A DNA stretch of 64,000 nucleotides from Cotesia glomerata (lineage: Eukaryota; Arthropoda; Insecta; Hymenoptera; Braconidae). The notes beneath the pieces were generated by a model. It was not told where the DNA came from. It made no database searches and saw only the letters and a program-made list of their open reading frames with translations. Location of the stretch: NCBI RefSeq assembly GCF_020080835.1, contig NC_058163.1, positions 21,107,904 through 21,171,903 on the forward strand, written 5' to 3'. Made by a program: the position numbers and the translations under genes. Shown here in pieces: positions 12,101-22,480 of the stretch. Numbering within the stretch: position 1 is the stretch's first letter; every line of letters begins with the position of its first letter.

Positions 12101-14769
12101 CCATTTGTTATCTGAAATAATGATAATAATAATTATTTATTGGTATTTTCTAACGTAAGTCTCGGATAGCTTGACAGGTCGAGCTTTTGGCGCGTAACCA
12201 AAAGATCCAGGTTCGAGTCCTGGCCGAATTATTTCTTCAGTCAAATTTATCTTTAATGACAAATTTAGATATGAATTGAGAATACATTGTTTATGCCTGG
12301 AGGGAAATACAGGCTAACAGAATTACGAAAAATTAGAGAAAAAAAAATTGTTGTATTAGACTGGATAGCCAATAAACTGAAAATTTAACGACTTACGTCA
12401 GAAAATACCTATAAGTATTGTAAAACCAGTCTTTAGAAAAAATAAATATTAAAAATAATTATTATTATAGCGGCATGATGGCCGAGCGGACTAAGTCATT
12501 ATCCCGTTAGTTCGTTCGTGCATCATGTCGTGAGGCGAGGGTTCGAGCCCCGACGGTTGTTCGAATAGTTCCAACACCAACCGTCGGAGATCGCTCCGGT
12601 AGCCGACTGTACTGGCATGGGTTTTCTCTGTGGTTTCCCCATCGCCACTATTCCAACAACCGATAGAAAGGGGTGAGGAATAGGGTAAATACAGTACAGA
12701 AAGCACAAGTCGGTCCACAGCCGCATTGAGAATAGAATTATGTGCGAAATGATATGTTGATTATAAAAAGCGGAGAACATGTTGATAATAAAAAGTGGAG
12801 AACATGTTGATTATAAAAAGAGCGGAGAACATGTTGATAATAAAAGAGTTGAAAGATTGTATTGATAATATAGAGTGGAGCATATGTTGATAATAAAGAG
12901 TTGAAAAAGACTATATGCGGAGAAGCTGAGACAATTAGCCTTGTAAAAACCAGAAAACGGTATACAAGTAAAACTCATAATAATAAAAATAATTATTATA
13001 ATTGCTCAAAATTTGAAAAATTTCTAATAATAATAACGAGCAACCTTGCAGTCACTATGTGACTGCCGTGACTTGTGAACTATAAATAAATAAAATTTTA
13101 CTTTATTAAATAATGACTTTTGTTGAATTGCACTGTACTTTCTTAACTTTTGAAATTTTTAAAGATATAAACTCATCTTTACGTTACATTCATCAAGAGC
13201 TTTCATTTGACTACCCACATGCATTTTGATATATTTTTCACATATACATATATCTAATATATATAAATATATGAAAAAATGATGTGGATACTCAAATGAA
13301 AGGTCTCGATGAGTGTAACATCGGAATGAGCTTTTATCTTTAAAAATGTCAATAGTTCATAAGATACAAGGTCATTTCTTAATTATGTATCTAGAGATAG
13401 TGCATTTTTAAATGCAGCCTAAATACTTATCATCATAAATTGACTATTGGTGAGAATGATATGAAACCATGAAAAGGCACAACTCCAGGTCAAGACTTTT
13501 CCAACGATACCAAATTTAACCATAAAACCCCAAATACACTGGCTACAAAATTTTGCTTATTCTTTTAATAATATAGATAATAAAATTATGAATAATTAAT
13601 ATTTTTATACCTTATAAGCAAAAACAGCTAAATAATCAAAAAGTCCAGTGTCTCCCAGTATCGCAACAAGAATCATCATTGAAAAAAGCAACAACAACGT
13701 ATCAATATCAATCCATGAAATTATTTCTGCTGTTGTTGGCCGCTAAAAATTTTTGTATTAGGTATACTTATAAAATAAAAACCTAATTTGAATTTGAAGT
13801 ATAATCTACGGAAGAAATCACACTACCTGATTCAAAAACGCCAAAACAGCCAAAGACATGGTCGAAGCAAGCATCGCAGCAAGAGCCCGATTGATGAAAT
13901 CAAAAATGATGAAAAAATAAAGTCCAAACAAAATAATTGTTCCATAAAGCAAACCTTCATCAGCAGTTGCCGGTGACAGATCAAGAGCATACGAAATTTT
14001 GAATTTCTTCGGCGAGTTTGTTTCAAAACTCAATCTCAATCTTCCTGCTAATTTTCTATCGTATTTCAAGATGTCTAGCGTTTTTTGCGTTTCTTGTTTT
14101 GGGAAGACTTGGAGCAAGTTCAAAGGCAGTATTGGAACCACCCACCTATCAGTCAGTGCCTATAAATTATTTTTACAAGTAATTTTTTAATGATTTATTA
14201 TTTAGAATTTTTGCTGTTGAAACAATAATAAATACTTGGGAATAATTATCGGTGTTATTATAATCAGTAATTAACTCCAGCCAGACGACAAGATGATACG
14301 AAGGATTAGCGTCATCCGTCTGCAATACGGGGACTAGTGGCCCCTCGAGATTCAACTTAACTTTGTCGCTGATTGGCTCATCTGCTATCTCAATGTCTAC
14401 ATGTGCTAAGGATGTATGTACACAAATATTAATGAAGTGTATGTCTATAAATATATAATATCCGAGGAAAGTAAATATTTTATTTGTTTTAAAAAGGATA
14501 CTGGTTACTCCGTCGCTTTGTATTGATAAGTGATTCATCAGTCCTGGTTTTTCGCTTTTAGTCATCAATAATAACTAAAATAGATTTTATTTTAGTTTGC
14601 AAAAAAAAAATTTTAAATAATAAATTTTTTTTTAGTTTTACTTACAGTAAATATTAACCAATATATTACCAAAAAACCCAATTTTATGTACCGATAAATC
14701 GGTTTCACTTTTAAAGAAAATGGGTCCTCAATGTCGTTGTATTTTTCTTTAGATCTGTAGTAGCGGCCG
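9143..14769 (-). CDS. P protein (OCA2/hoepel-like) 12-TM permease, 5' end missing
   Basis: Integral membrane permease of the ArsB/NhaD-related SLC13-type superfamily; the human P protein acts in melanosome ion balance and pigmentation. Ten exons are readable on the minus strand, each with GT/AG borders and matching phases: 14769-14646 (first TM segment), 14574-14236, 14159-13827, 13742-13611, 12111-11857, 11780-11451, 11384-11151, 10854-10596, 10378-10285 and 9227-9143 (stop). Landmarks include ATADEGLLYG, RALAAMLAS, GLFDYLAVFAYK, FLDNTTMVLLMTPVTIRLCE, IGGTLTPVGDPPNVI, HEIAIWQRAA, VEWSTLIFFASLFILME, NVPLTTMMI and GNATLIGATANVVCAGVAEQHGY, in the order known for this family. About 720 codons are covered, against roughly 840 for human P, so an N-terminal cytoplasmic piece is missing upstream. 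The 14574-14236 open frame probably hides a short intron (donor near 14505, acceptor near 14410). No inactivating lesion was seen. Confidence 0.93.
9420..10070. repeat. Minisatellite, about 60-bp unit, in last intron of the P gene
   Basis: About ten to eleven tandem copies of a unit of roughly 57-60 bases, reading on the plus strand GAAAGAAGAAATAGTTAGTT then AAAAAATTGCAATATTT and an A-rich link. A further partial unit at 10252-10300 runs straight into the exon 10285-10378, so the unit contains the exon end and its splice donor. Between 10070 and 10250 a different sequence interrupts the array and ends in a GCGCGCAAAGCGCG palindrome. Confidence 0.85.
10071..10250. mobile_element. Possible short insertion in the minisatellite
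   Basis: A stretch unlike the surrounding array, with CTTTGGCAACGATTACCATG and GGCAACGGTT-type paired blocks and a GC-rich palindrome at 10224-10240, separates the last array unit from the others. It is most simply a later insertion. Ends and target duplication are not clear. Confidence 0.35.
12166..12235 (+). repeat. tRNA-like SINE head (fragment)
   Basis: The segment has a D-arm-like GGATAGCTTGACAGGTCGAG, an anticodon-arm-like hairpin TTTTGG/CCAAAA around GCGCGTAA, and a B-box GGTTCGAGTCC. It closely matches the tRNA-like block at 18687-18755. The anticodon loop lacks the T expected at position 33, so it is a tRNA-derived repeat, not a tRNA gene. It lies in a P gene intron. Confidence 0.6.
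12468..12970 (+). mobile_element. tRNA-derived SINE in a P gene intron
   Basis: The 5' head GGCATGATGGCCGAGCGGAC resembles the A-box of a class II tRNA and is followed at 12538-12550 by a B-box GGGTTCGAGCCCC. The body holds TGGTTTCCCCAT-type sequence and a tail of degenerate repeats AGCGGAGAACATGTTGATAA (12765-12900). The body motifs GGTTTTCTCTGTGGTTT and GCGGAGAA recur in the SINE at 42910-43380, so both belong to related families. Overlapping minus-strand open frames are incidental. Confidence 0.75.
13037..13577 (-). mobile_element. Non-autonomous Helitron, complete copy
   Basis: Read on the minus strand the element starts with TCTATATTATTAA after a host A and ends with hairpin GCAGTCACATAGTGACTGC, about 10 bases of AAGGTTG and CTCG (normally CTAG) before a host T. 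The TC start, 3' hairpin, CTRR-type end and A/T insertion point are the hallmarks of Helitrons. The centre is a long inverted repeat holding AAGATATAAGCTCATC and its complement around an AT-rich core. It carries no coding sequence and lies in a P gene intron. Confidence 0.85.
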
Positions 14770-14821
14770 CTGCAATTAATTTTTTAGATTTAATTAAAAT
14801 TTTTTTTGTTATTTATTATTA

Positions 14822-15037
14822 TTTAGAGTCGGTTTTAACTGCTGTGGTCATACCGCCGACTTTTAACTGTTGGGTCTTTTTGGGTTGTGTAAATCTTAAC
14901 CTACGCGGCAAGGGCCGAATATTAACCAAGTTGGTTTCTAAGACCAGCTTGGGATTCGAACCCACGCCTGGCCGGTAAGTTAGTCCGAGTTCTCTATAGG
15001 CCATGCGCCTTAGACGACTCGGCTAACGTCACCGGTT
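14822..15037 (-). mobile_element. tRNA(Leu/Ser)-derived SINE
   Basis: On the minus strand it begins with GACGTTAGCCGAGTCGTCTA, an A-box, followed by a long variable-arm-like region and a B-box GGTTCGAATCCC, then a body ending in CTCTAAATAATAATAAATAA. A nearly identical copy in the opposite orientation lies at 47665-47900. The class II tRNA shape points to a Leu or Ser tRNA ancestor. An open frame at 14819-15004 is just the SINE read through. Confidence 0.85.
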
Positions 15038-16751
15038 AATTAAAATTTTATTAAAATATTCATATAAAATTTCATTAAGGTAGTTAGGTCGTACGAGCAA
15101 AATTTCAAGAAACCTTCCAAATTTATAATATACTAGCATGAACCGCGCGCTACGTGCGGGTAATATATCTGCAATAAAATTACATTAAAATAAAAATTAC
15201 ACACAAATAATTTTTACACTAACACTGATAGGGGCGGGAGGGGGGGGGGGCAAAATGGGGTATCCCCAAAATTTCAGAAGAAAATTTTTTTTTTCCAAGA
15301 AGCTCTTTCAGCTTCCTAAAATATATTTTAACGTCATTTCCTACAATTTAAAAAAAAAAAAAATTTTAATTAAAAAAACAAAAAAAATTTTTTTTTTCTA
15401 ACTTTTCTTACAGTAATTTTTATCGTCATTGTGCATCGTAATAAATTTTTTTTCACATCTACGATTATTTTTTCTAAATTTTTAAGTTCTCGCTTTACAA
15501 ATGAATGATTAAAAAAAAAAAAAAATCGGGGAGTCATTGGTTCCATGCCAGTTTTCGAAAATCAAGTTCTAATCTGATCTTCACATTTTTAAAGTCCTAG
15601 GAACTAGTTCTTAATATTCCTACGAGGATATCTGTCGGCGTGTGTGTATGTGAGTGTAAACCTTTAATGTGTCGATGAAAAATCTTACACAGAAAGAAAA
15701 ATTTCTTGACTGGAGAACAAAATTCTTGGCTCAAGAAAATTTTCAGGTGCCTGAAGGAAAACTGAGGTTGTGTAGCCCGAAATAAAAATTTTTCTTGAAA
15801 TTCTATTCTTGGTGGAAGTAATTTTTTCTTAATTCAAATTATCATAAATACTTGATGTAATAGAAAATTCCTATTAAATTTGGAGTCTGTAGGAGCTATA
15901 GATTGATGCGAAAAATAAAAATTTTCATTGTTAATGCCTACCCCCACAACCTCCTTTGGGGTGATCTATCGTAAACAATTTCTACATCTCTTACAGAAGA
16001 TTCCTATCAAATTTGGAGTCGATAGGAGCTATATTTTCAAAACGGGAATTTTTTATTGTTAACGCTCCCGCGAACCTCTTTGGGGAAGGAATTTCTTAAA
16101 ATCTGTTTTTAGCTGACCTCTACATAGCAAAAGTAATATTCCTACCAAATTTCAAGCTTCTAGGTCTGATCGTTTCCCGAAATATCATGATGAGTGACTA
16201 CACTGATAGAAGGATTTAGTACAGAGTACTAAATTGATTTAGTAATAAAATTTTTATTCATTTATTTGGGAGAAACAAATATTTTGTACCCATCAATATT
16301 ATTTGTTACAGCTTAATAAATCATTTCTTTATATGAACAAAGCCTTATTACATGGAAATAAATATTTAGTTCCACCAAATAATATTTAGTAACAGGTACT
16401 AAATATTTCTTTGGTAAGTATTGTCGGTAGATGGCTATGCTTTAATTCCTAACCTATTCACTAACTTAGATTATTTTTTATTCAGCCCGATTTTGGGAGA
16501 TTTATTAAACTTTTAAAAACACGCATACTCCCAATAAATATCTTCTATTTATGTCTTTTCTCAGTGGAGTTTAGTTTACATTTTTTAATTTGTCTATTTT
16601 TGATGTGTTAAAAACTTGTTTAATTTTTAATTTTATAAATGTCTCAAACGAAAAAATATAATTTAATGAGATTCTTTTCTTTATAATACCTTATATTTTT
16701 ACTTAAAATTATTTATTTTAATTATTATATATATGTATATATAGATAGGAA
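15038..16751. other. Repeat-rich intergenic stretch
   Basis: Contains a G-run (15238-15252), a fragment of the ACACAGAAA family (15689-15870), and two degenerate tandem copies of a block with AAATTTGGAGTC and GGAGCTATA (15875-16090, period about 140). Near 16200-16430 there are inverted copies of ACTAAAT/ATTTAGT motifs. No gene was recognised. Confidence 0.5.
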
Positions 16752-17687
16752 CCCAGTAAACACGTTTACGTCAATGTGACGTCAAAATGACATTATAAAG
16801 TTCTATAAAACTTTGTAAAAACTCTTATAAAAGGCTCTCTAGTGAAACTTGTGGTAATGAATAGGCAATTTATAAATTTTCATAAGAATTGATTGAATCT
16901 TACACTTTCAAAAATTTTCGTCTAAAAGCGGACACAGAGAACTTTAGACTCTCTGCGGACACAGAGAACTTTCACAGAGTGAAATTTTTTCAGAGTAAAC
17001 GATGTATCCGTGTCATTTGAATATTTTTTAATACTTATTGATTTCTCAAGACTCGAATTTTTTTTTTATTTAATTTTTTCCGAAAATTTAGTATTTTTCA
17101 TTTGGATTTTTCTTCTTCAAAATTTCAATTTACAAAATTAAAATTTTTTTTTTTAATTTCAACTCTTTTAAGTATACAATTTTTTTTCTATATTTCTTTT
17201 TATTTTTAATTTCAATTTTTTTCGAAATTCGAATTTCTTTAATTTAACATACTAACAACATTATGAAACTTGATGTACACAGTAAAAAAATTTTGCGTCA
17301 TTGTGTCAAAAATTTTTGTGTTAAAAATTTTTATGTTAAATATTTAACATTTTTTTATGTTGATTTAACACAATAAATGTTAAATTTACACTTAAAAAAG
17401 TTAAATATTTAACACAAAAATTTTTAACACTAAAGTTTTTGACGCAATGTTTTTACGTAATAGTGTAGTTTATATATTATGTCAGTTGTACGTAATATCT
17501 AAGTCATTTCCGTTACATCATGGAGAAGTAATAAACTTACATCAGTATGATGTCAAAAATATATCATATATTTTTACATCATAATTGGATCACAAGACAG
17601 GTCAATTTTACGTCATATTTACGTAAAATATTGTGACATTCCTATGACTTATAAATGACGTCATATTGAAGTCATGTGTTCACTGGG
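16752..17687. mobile_element. TIR element with CCCAGTRAACAC ends
   Basis: The left end CCCAGTAAACACGTTTACGT and the right end, read as complement, CCCAGTGAACACATGACTTC form inverted repeats, each followed by TGACGTCA-type palindromes. The interior is non-coding and is interrupted by a second MITE at 17277-17467. Length about 0.94 kb. No transposase remnant was seen, so class is open. Confidence 0.65.
17277..17467. mobile_element. Nested MITE, ACACAGTAAAAA family, copy 1
   Basis: Ends ACACAGTAAAAAAATTTTGC and its imperfect complement surround an AT-rich near-palindrome of TTAAATATTTAACAC motifs. Related copies lie at 43583-43775 and 54217-54362. This copy has decayed at its right end. Confidence 0.6.
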
Positions 17688-17772
17688 AATCTCCTATAAT
17701 AATATAGATTAATAACAAATAAAATTAATGAAAATAATCTCTAGCGCTTACTACCCGTATAATAATATAATT

Positions 17773-17990
17773 ACTATTACCCCCCCCCCCCCCGCCCATA
17801 GATGACCCAACGAAAATCCCATATCAACTCCATAGAAACCTTAATGAAAACCCCATAGAAATCTTCATAGAAACCCCATAGAAGACCCCATGATAACCCC
17901 ATTACAATCTCTCCTCTATATAACGCCCACATAGAAACCCCCATAGTAACCGTTGCTAGGCAACGCTCCCATAACAACAGTTGCCTAGCA
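17773..17990. repeat. C-run and short tandem CCCCATAGAAA repeats
   Basis: A run of about 14 C (interrupted once) is followed by roughly eight degenerate copies of an 18- to 20-base unit built on ACCCCATAGAAA, then a GTTGCTAGGCAAC palindrome at 17948-17990. The minus-strand open frame over it is a product of this simple sequence. Confidence 0.7.
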
Positions 17991-18455
17991 ACAAGGCTTC
18001 ACATTTTACCAAACCAGCTTCTTATTTGGAGAAATAATTAAATGCATAATGCACATGCTGTTAAAATTTGGAGACGATTTACTACTTCTAACTAAAGATA
18101 ATTGCAATTGAAAATTACATTTTTACACAGGCGGTATGAGAAAAGAGAGAGAAAGCCGCGAAGTTTTATTATATTTGTATTGAAGAAATTTTAAGAATTT
18201 CACAAAAAACTAATATTACTTAGATTAATACAGGTATAATTACCCTAAAAACTTCTGGAATTCCCTACCACATAGTTCTTGAGAAATAATTGATAAACTA
18301 GTAAAGTAAACAAATTAAGTCATACATGGAAGTAAGTGAGCAACAGCCCGTAATAGAAGCGACCCTAGCGAATGAAAAAGACAGCAGTAGCATAAACTAT
18401 AGGTTGGGAAAGAACTATACCTTAATTAATATTTCATTAAAACATACTAGCAACT

Positions 18456-19093
18456 AGAGTATTTTCGAATGCAGCCTAAATACTTATCATCAAAGCCAGT
18501 CCCATGGCTAAGCGATACAACGCTTGTCATGCTTGCTTGGGACTGGTGAGGCGTGGGTTCGAATCCCGGTGTGAGCTGAAATTTAATTTTCAGTGAACAT
18601 CGGTGCTCGTAACTCACGCCGGGCTGTACAGGCTTATATACGTGGCTTATATACGTGACTAAATAAAGTAGTCAGTACTTGTCTTGGATAGCTTAACTGG
18701 TAGAGCCCTTGGCGCGTAACCGAGAGATCTGGGTTCGATTCCCAGTCTGGGCTGTCTGATTATTTTTTCAATTACGGAAAAATTCCCACTGAGTAGGTCC
18801 CCCCTTTCCCCTATCCGTTCTTTCCCAACTCCCTTAAAAATTTGCTTTAATATGGCTTTTTCGAAAAGGGTTTTTCGATGGTTTTCTCAAGCCCTGTGCT
18901 ACCGGTGGGGCACAGGCAAATGCGTGCAGTTTCCCCAAAGTCGGTCTATCGCCGCATTACTCTCCAGGCTGAAAAAAGTATGTAATATCGCCAAACTTAT
19001 TCTGTCAAACTCAATGTACCGATCAGCCTGGAGTCCCCCTCCGATCTCGACCGGACCCCCATCGAGACAGAAGTCTGAAAAGCGGGGTTAAAT

Positions 19094-19124
<31 letters not shown>

Positions 19125-19264
19125 TTATCATCATAAATTCACTATTGGTGAAAATAACTCCAGGTCAAGACCCTTCCAATGATACTAAATTTAACCATAA
19201 GAACCCATTTCATCATATAAATACACTGGACACAATATTTTGATTATTCTCTTAATAATATAGA
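18456..19264 (-). mobile_element. Helitron fragment split by a SINE
   Basis: The part GTATTTTCGAATGCAGCCTA to TTATCATCA (18458-18494) continues at 19121 and runs to the TCTATATTATTAAG start of the Helitron family (minus strand, ending at 19264 next to a host A). The 3' hairpin end is absent, so the copy is truncated. The gap between the two parts is exactly the SINE insertion. Confidence 0.8.
18495..19120 (+). mobile_element. SINE with two tRNA-like units and poly(A), with target duplication
   Basis: The insert has one tRNA-like block at 18497-18575 (B-box GGTTCGAATCCC), a second at 18687-18755 (B-box GGTTCGATTCCC), a 330-base body and a pure A tail at 19092-19120. The host sequence AATACTTATCATCA is present on both sides (18481-18494 and 19121-19134), a 14-base target duplication as made by LINE-driven insertion. 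The 79-codon frame at 18852-19091 lies in the body and is not a gene. Confidence 0.85.
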
Positions 19265-20865
19265 TAACTATTTTTATTATTTCTTCTCAGAAAAAATAAT
19301 TCACTCATAAAAATTTTTATCACCAAAATAAACTTATTTAGCACAAAAATAAAAGATAAATGTTTACCTCAGAGGTAAAATTTGGTTGTTCGAAGACATA
19401 CTCACGACTTAAAGACTATTTTAATGAGACCTAAGCAGATCTAAAAGAATTACATTTTCAGGAAGGCAATGAAATGTCTCAAGCACCTCTTCAGAATATT
19501 ATCCGAAACAACTGTTGATTTCTCGCTTCGATTATCCGATGACAAAGATGTCCCCGTTATATCACATTGCAGCAGATTTAATCAGACATTTTTTTTTTTT
19601 TTTTTTTTTTTTTTTCATTATAATATTCATGAACTTTGGAGTTTATCCATGACAAGACACCTCGCTTGTTATATATTACTTACTAAATAAAATTTATTTT
19701 TATTTATTTCTTCAGAAGAAATCGTCGAATTGAAAAAAAAAATTAATTTTAAATAAATGTTAATTAATAATTGTCAAATAATACAATTATTTTTCTCAAG
19801 AGCCTTTTAATATTTTTTATTATTTAAATAATCATATCTTTTAATTTAAAGTTAATCTGAGATATAAGTAGCGGGCTTGAGATTTTTTAAAAACAGTCAC
19901 GTAAAAATTTTTTTTTTATTAAGATAAAATTAATTTAAATAAATTCTACGATTGCAATTATCTATTTAATTATTGACAATAAAAATTTCATGGTTAGTTT
20001 TTATCAAAATTTATGTCATAATAATAAAAAATATCAATTACACTTCGCTAAATGAAAAACAAATATTTAACAATGCATTTATTTAATAACTAATTATCAT
20101 CTTATTTTTGTCCTTCAGCAGAAAAAAATTTTCCTCAAAGAACAAAATGATTATTAATTGAAATAAAAAATATTATTCTTTAAATAAAGACAACTGATTA
20201 AATATTAATAGTATTTATCAAAACAGAAGAATTAATTACTATCGTGCAAGTGTTGAAATATTTTGGGAATTAACCTGACCCGGTAACCTTAAAAACATAC
20301 GATAGTATTTTTTAGAATAATAAATTAGATAAAAAAAGAGGACTGATAAATTCGAAATTTTGAGAAAGTATTTTTGTTTATTTGTTTAAATATGTACTTT
20401 ATTGTTTATCTATAAATGATAAACAAAATTTATCTTCAGTAATTTTCTTGAGATAAAGATAATTTTAAGTCTGGAATAATTAAATTATCTTTCTGATTCA
20501 CGGAGCGATGAATAGACTTCAGATTATCGAATTTTATCGAAATGATTTAATCGTTATTAGATTGTGTAATCTATTTAAAACTCAGGCAACTATTTGCTTA
20601 CGAAATTATATTTGTTAGTCATTTATTATCATAGTATTGAAATTGAGTAGAAAATTTAGTTTCTTCTAATGTGCACTAATAAATTACTGAAATTATTATC
20701 AAATAATTGTAATTCAATGAAAGAGCGCTCGTTTACAAACTTAGTCATATTGTAGAAGATAAAAGTCTTTCTTATCTTTCTGTAAATAATGATTAATAAA
20801 TAATACACTTTTACTATACTATTATTTTATTTATAAACTTGATATTGTGCAGTTTAATATTTATG
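19265..20865. other. Intergenic or P-gene 5' region, no firm feature
   Basis: Apart from the weak candidate exon and a T23 run near 19590-19613, the stretch is AT-rich unique-looking sequence. Frames are short. A 30-codon minus-strand frame near 20665-20755 starts with ATG after an AG but has no further support. Confidence 0.45.
19454..19590 (-). CDS. Candidate upstream exon of the P gene (weak)
   Basis: On the minus strand an open frame reads SSDNRSEKSTVVSDNILKR, then CLRHFIAFLK, and ends at a good donor (AAAAT/GTAATT) with two bases left over. That phase fits the exon starting at 14769, which needs two bases. The sequence is of coding-like composition and not repeat. No acceptor or ATG was found at its 5' side, where a long A run begins, so it may be chance. 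Confidence 0.2.
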
Positions 20866-21534
20866 ATGATAAGTATTTAGGATGCATTCGAAAATACTCT
20901 ATCTCTAGATATATAATTAAGAAATGACCTTGTATCTTGTGAACTATTGACATTTTTAAAGATATAAGCTCATCCCGATGTTACACTCATCGAGAGCTTT
21001 CATTTGAGTACCCACATCAATTTTTTATATATTTATATATATTATATATATGTATATATGAAAAATATATCAAAATGCATGTGGGTACTCAAATGGAAGC
21101 TCTTGATGAATGTAACGTAGGGATGAGCTTATATCTTTAAAAATATCAAAAGTTAAGAAAGTACAGTGCAATATAACAAAAATCACTATTTAGTAAAGAC
21201 CTTGTATCTTGTGAATTATTGACATTTTTAAAAATATAAGCTCATCCCGATGTTACACTCATCGAGACCTTTAATTTGAGTACCCACATCAATATTTCAT
21301 ATATTTATACATATTATATATATGTATATATGAAAAATATATCAAAGTGCATGTGGGTACTCAAATGAAAGCTCTTGATGAGTGTAACATCAGGATGAGC
21401 TTATATCTTTAAAATCGTCAATAGTTAAGAAAATACTGTGCAATTTAAAAAAAATCATTATTTAATGGAGCAAAATTTTATTTATTTATAGTTCACAAAT
21501 CACGGCAGTCACATAGTGACTGCAAAGTTGCTAG
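20866..21534 (+). mobile_element. Non-autonomous Helitron, 5' truncated
   Basis: Plus-strand copy ending in the family hairpin GCAGTCACATAGTGACTGC, AAAGTTG and CTAG before a host T. It holds two tandem units, each a long inverted repeat (AAGATATAAGCTCATCCCGA and complement) around AT-rich ATATATGTATATATG. The start lacks the TC end. Confidence 0.8.
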
Positions 21535-21809
21535 TTATTATTATTTCATTATGGCTAAAAACATCAAAAATTTCCATTAATAATAATAATAATATTTTAA
21601 TTCATAAAAAAGCTTAACAATTTTTTTTTATTTATTTCTAATGTTAAAAAATAAAAAAATATTGTAAAATTACGGTTTTTTTTTAATAAGAAGAAATATA
21701 ATGATAATAAATTCTTAATTTATAAAAAAGCTTTACAATTTTTTTTTTATTTAGTTCTAATGGGAAGAGATAAAAAAATATAGTAAAATTACAGTTTTTT
21801 TTTAATAAG

Positions 21810-21812
21810 AAG

Positions 21813-21898
<86 letters not shown>
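21810..21898. repeat. (AT)n microsatellite
   Basis: An uninterrupted AT dinucleotide tract of about 85 bases follows two copies of a GAAGAAATATA-ended block (21650-21700 and 21740-21815). Confidence 0.95.
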
Positions 21899-21905
<7 letters not shown>

Positions 21906-22365
21906 AAAAAATTATAATTTCAAAAAACATTTAATAATTATAATCATAATATTTATTTAAAAAAAAAAAAAAAAAAACCTTAAGTACTTATTTCAATAGT
22001 TTTTTAATTTTCTTTTTTTACAATCAAATTGTTAAATTTATATTTTATTTTTCCTTAAAAATTAATGCAATTATTTATTTTAATATTAATATATCTAAAT
22101 TAACCTCAAACTTAATTGAAATCGCCTTGAGAAGAAATACTAAAATAAAACAATTTTAATTGAAGTCATGTTCTGAATTAAAAGTGCATAAATATTGACG
22201 AACTCTACAAATCTTTAAAAAATTCTCCGAAAGATATACAACGATAAATAATGAATTAACATACGATGTTATGTTAACTGTTAAACGGTAAATGTTTGCT
22301 CTTACAAATACAACGTCATTTCTGATTCGAAGTTCACTTTCCCAATCTAGCGGCAAGATTGTGGG
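21899..22365. other. AT-rich stretch upstream of the pacifastin gene
   Basis: A long A-run lies at 21959-21977. A 66-codon minus-strand frame at 22156-22356 has no domain or splice context. Composition becomes more mixed from 22150, as expected for the promoter side of the gene starting at 22481. Confidence 0.4.
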
Positions 22366-22402
22366 AGTATTTAACTACGTGCTTTGCCATCGGGAATCAT
22401 CA
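22366..22402 (+). promoter_or_regulatory. Core promoter of the pacifastin gene
   Basis: A TATA-like TATTTAA at 22367-22373 lies about 30 bases before an initiator-like ATCAGTCG at 22397-22404, the arthropod TCAGT start motif. The spacing is what an RNA polymerase II TATA/Inr pair shows, and the start codon follows about 80 bases later. Confidence 0.55.
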
Positions 22403-22480
22403 GTCGAACAGAGTTGACAGCCACAACAAGTTCACAATTTATAAGAAAAAAATAATAGTGTAATAACAACTAACTGCAAA

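Noticed and set aside
12491..12780. Minus-strand frames of 75-85 codons
   Set aside because: They are SINE sequence read backwards, with tRNA boxes on the other strand.
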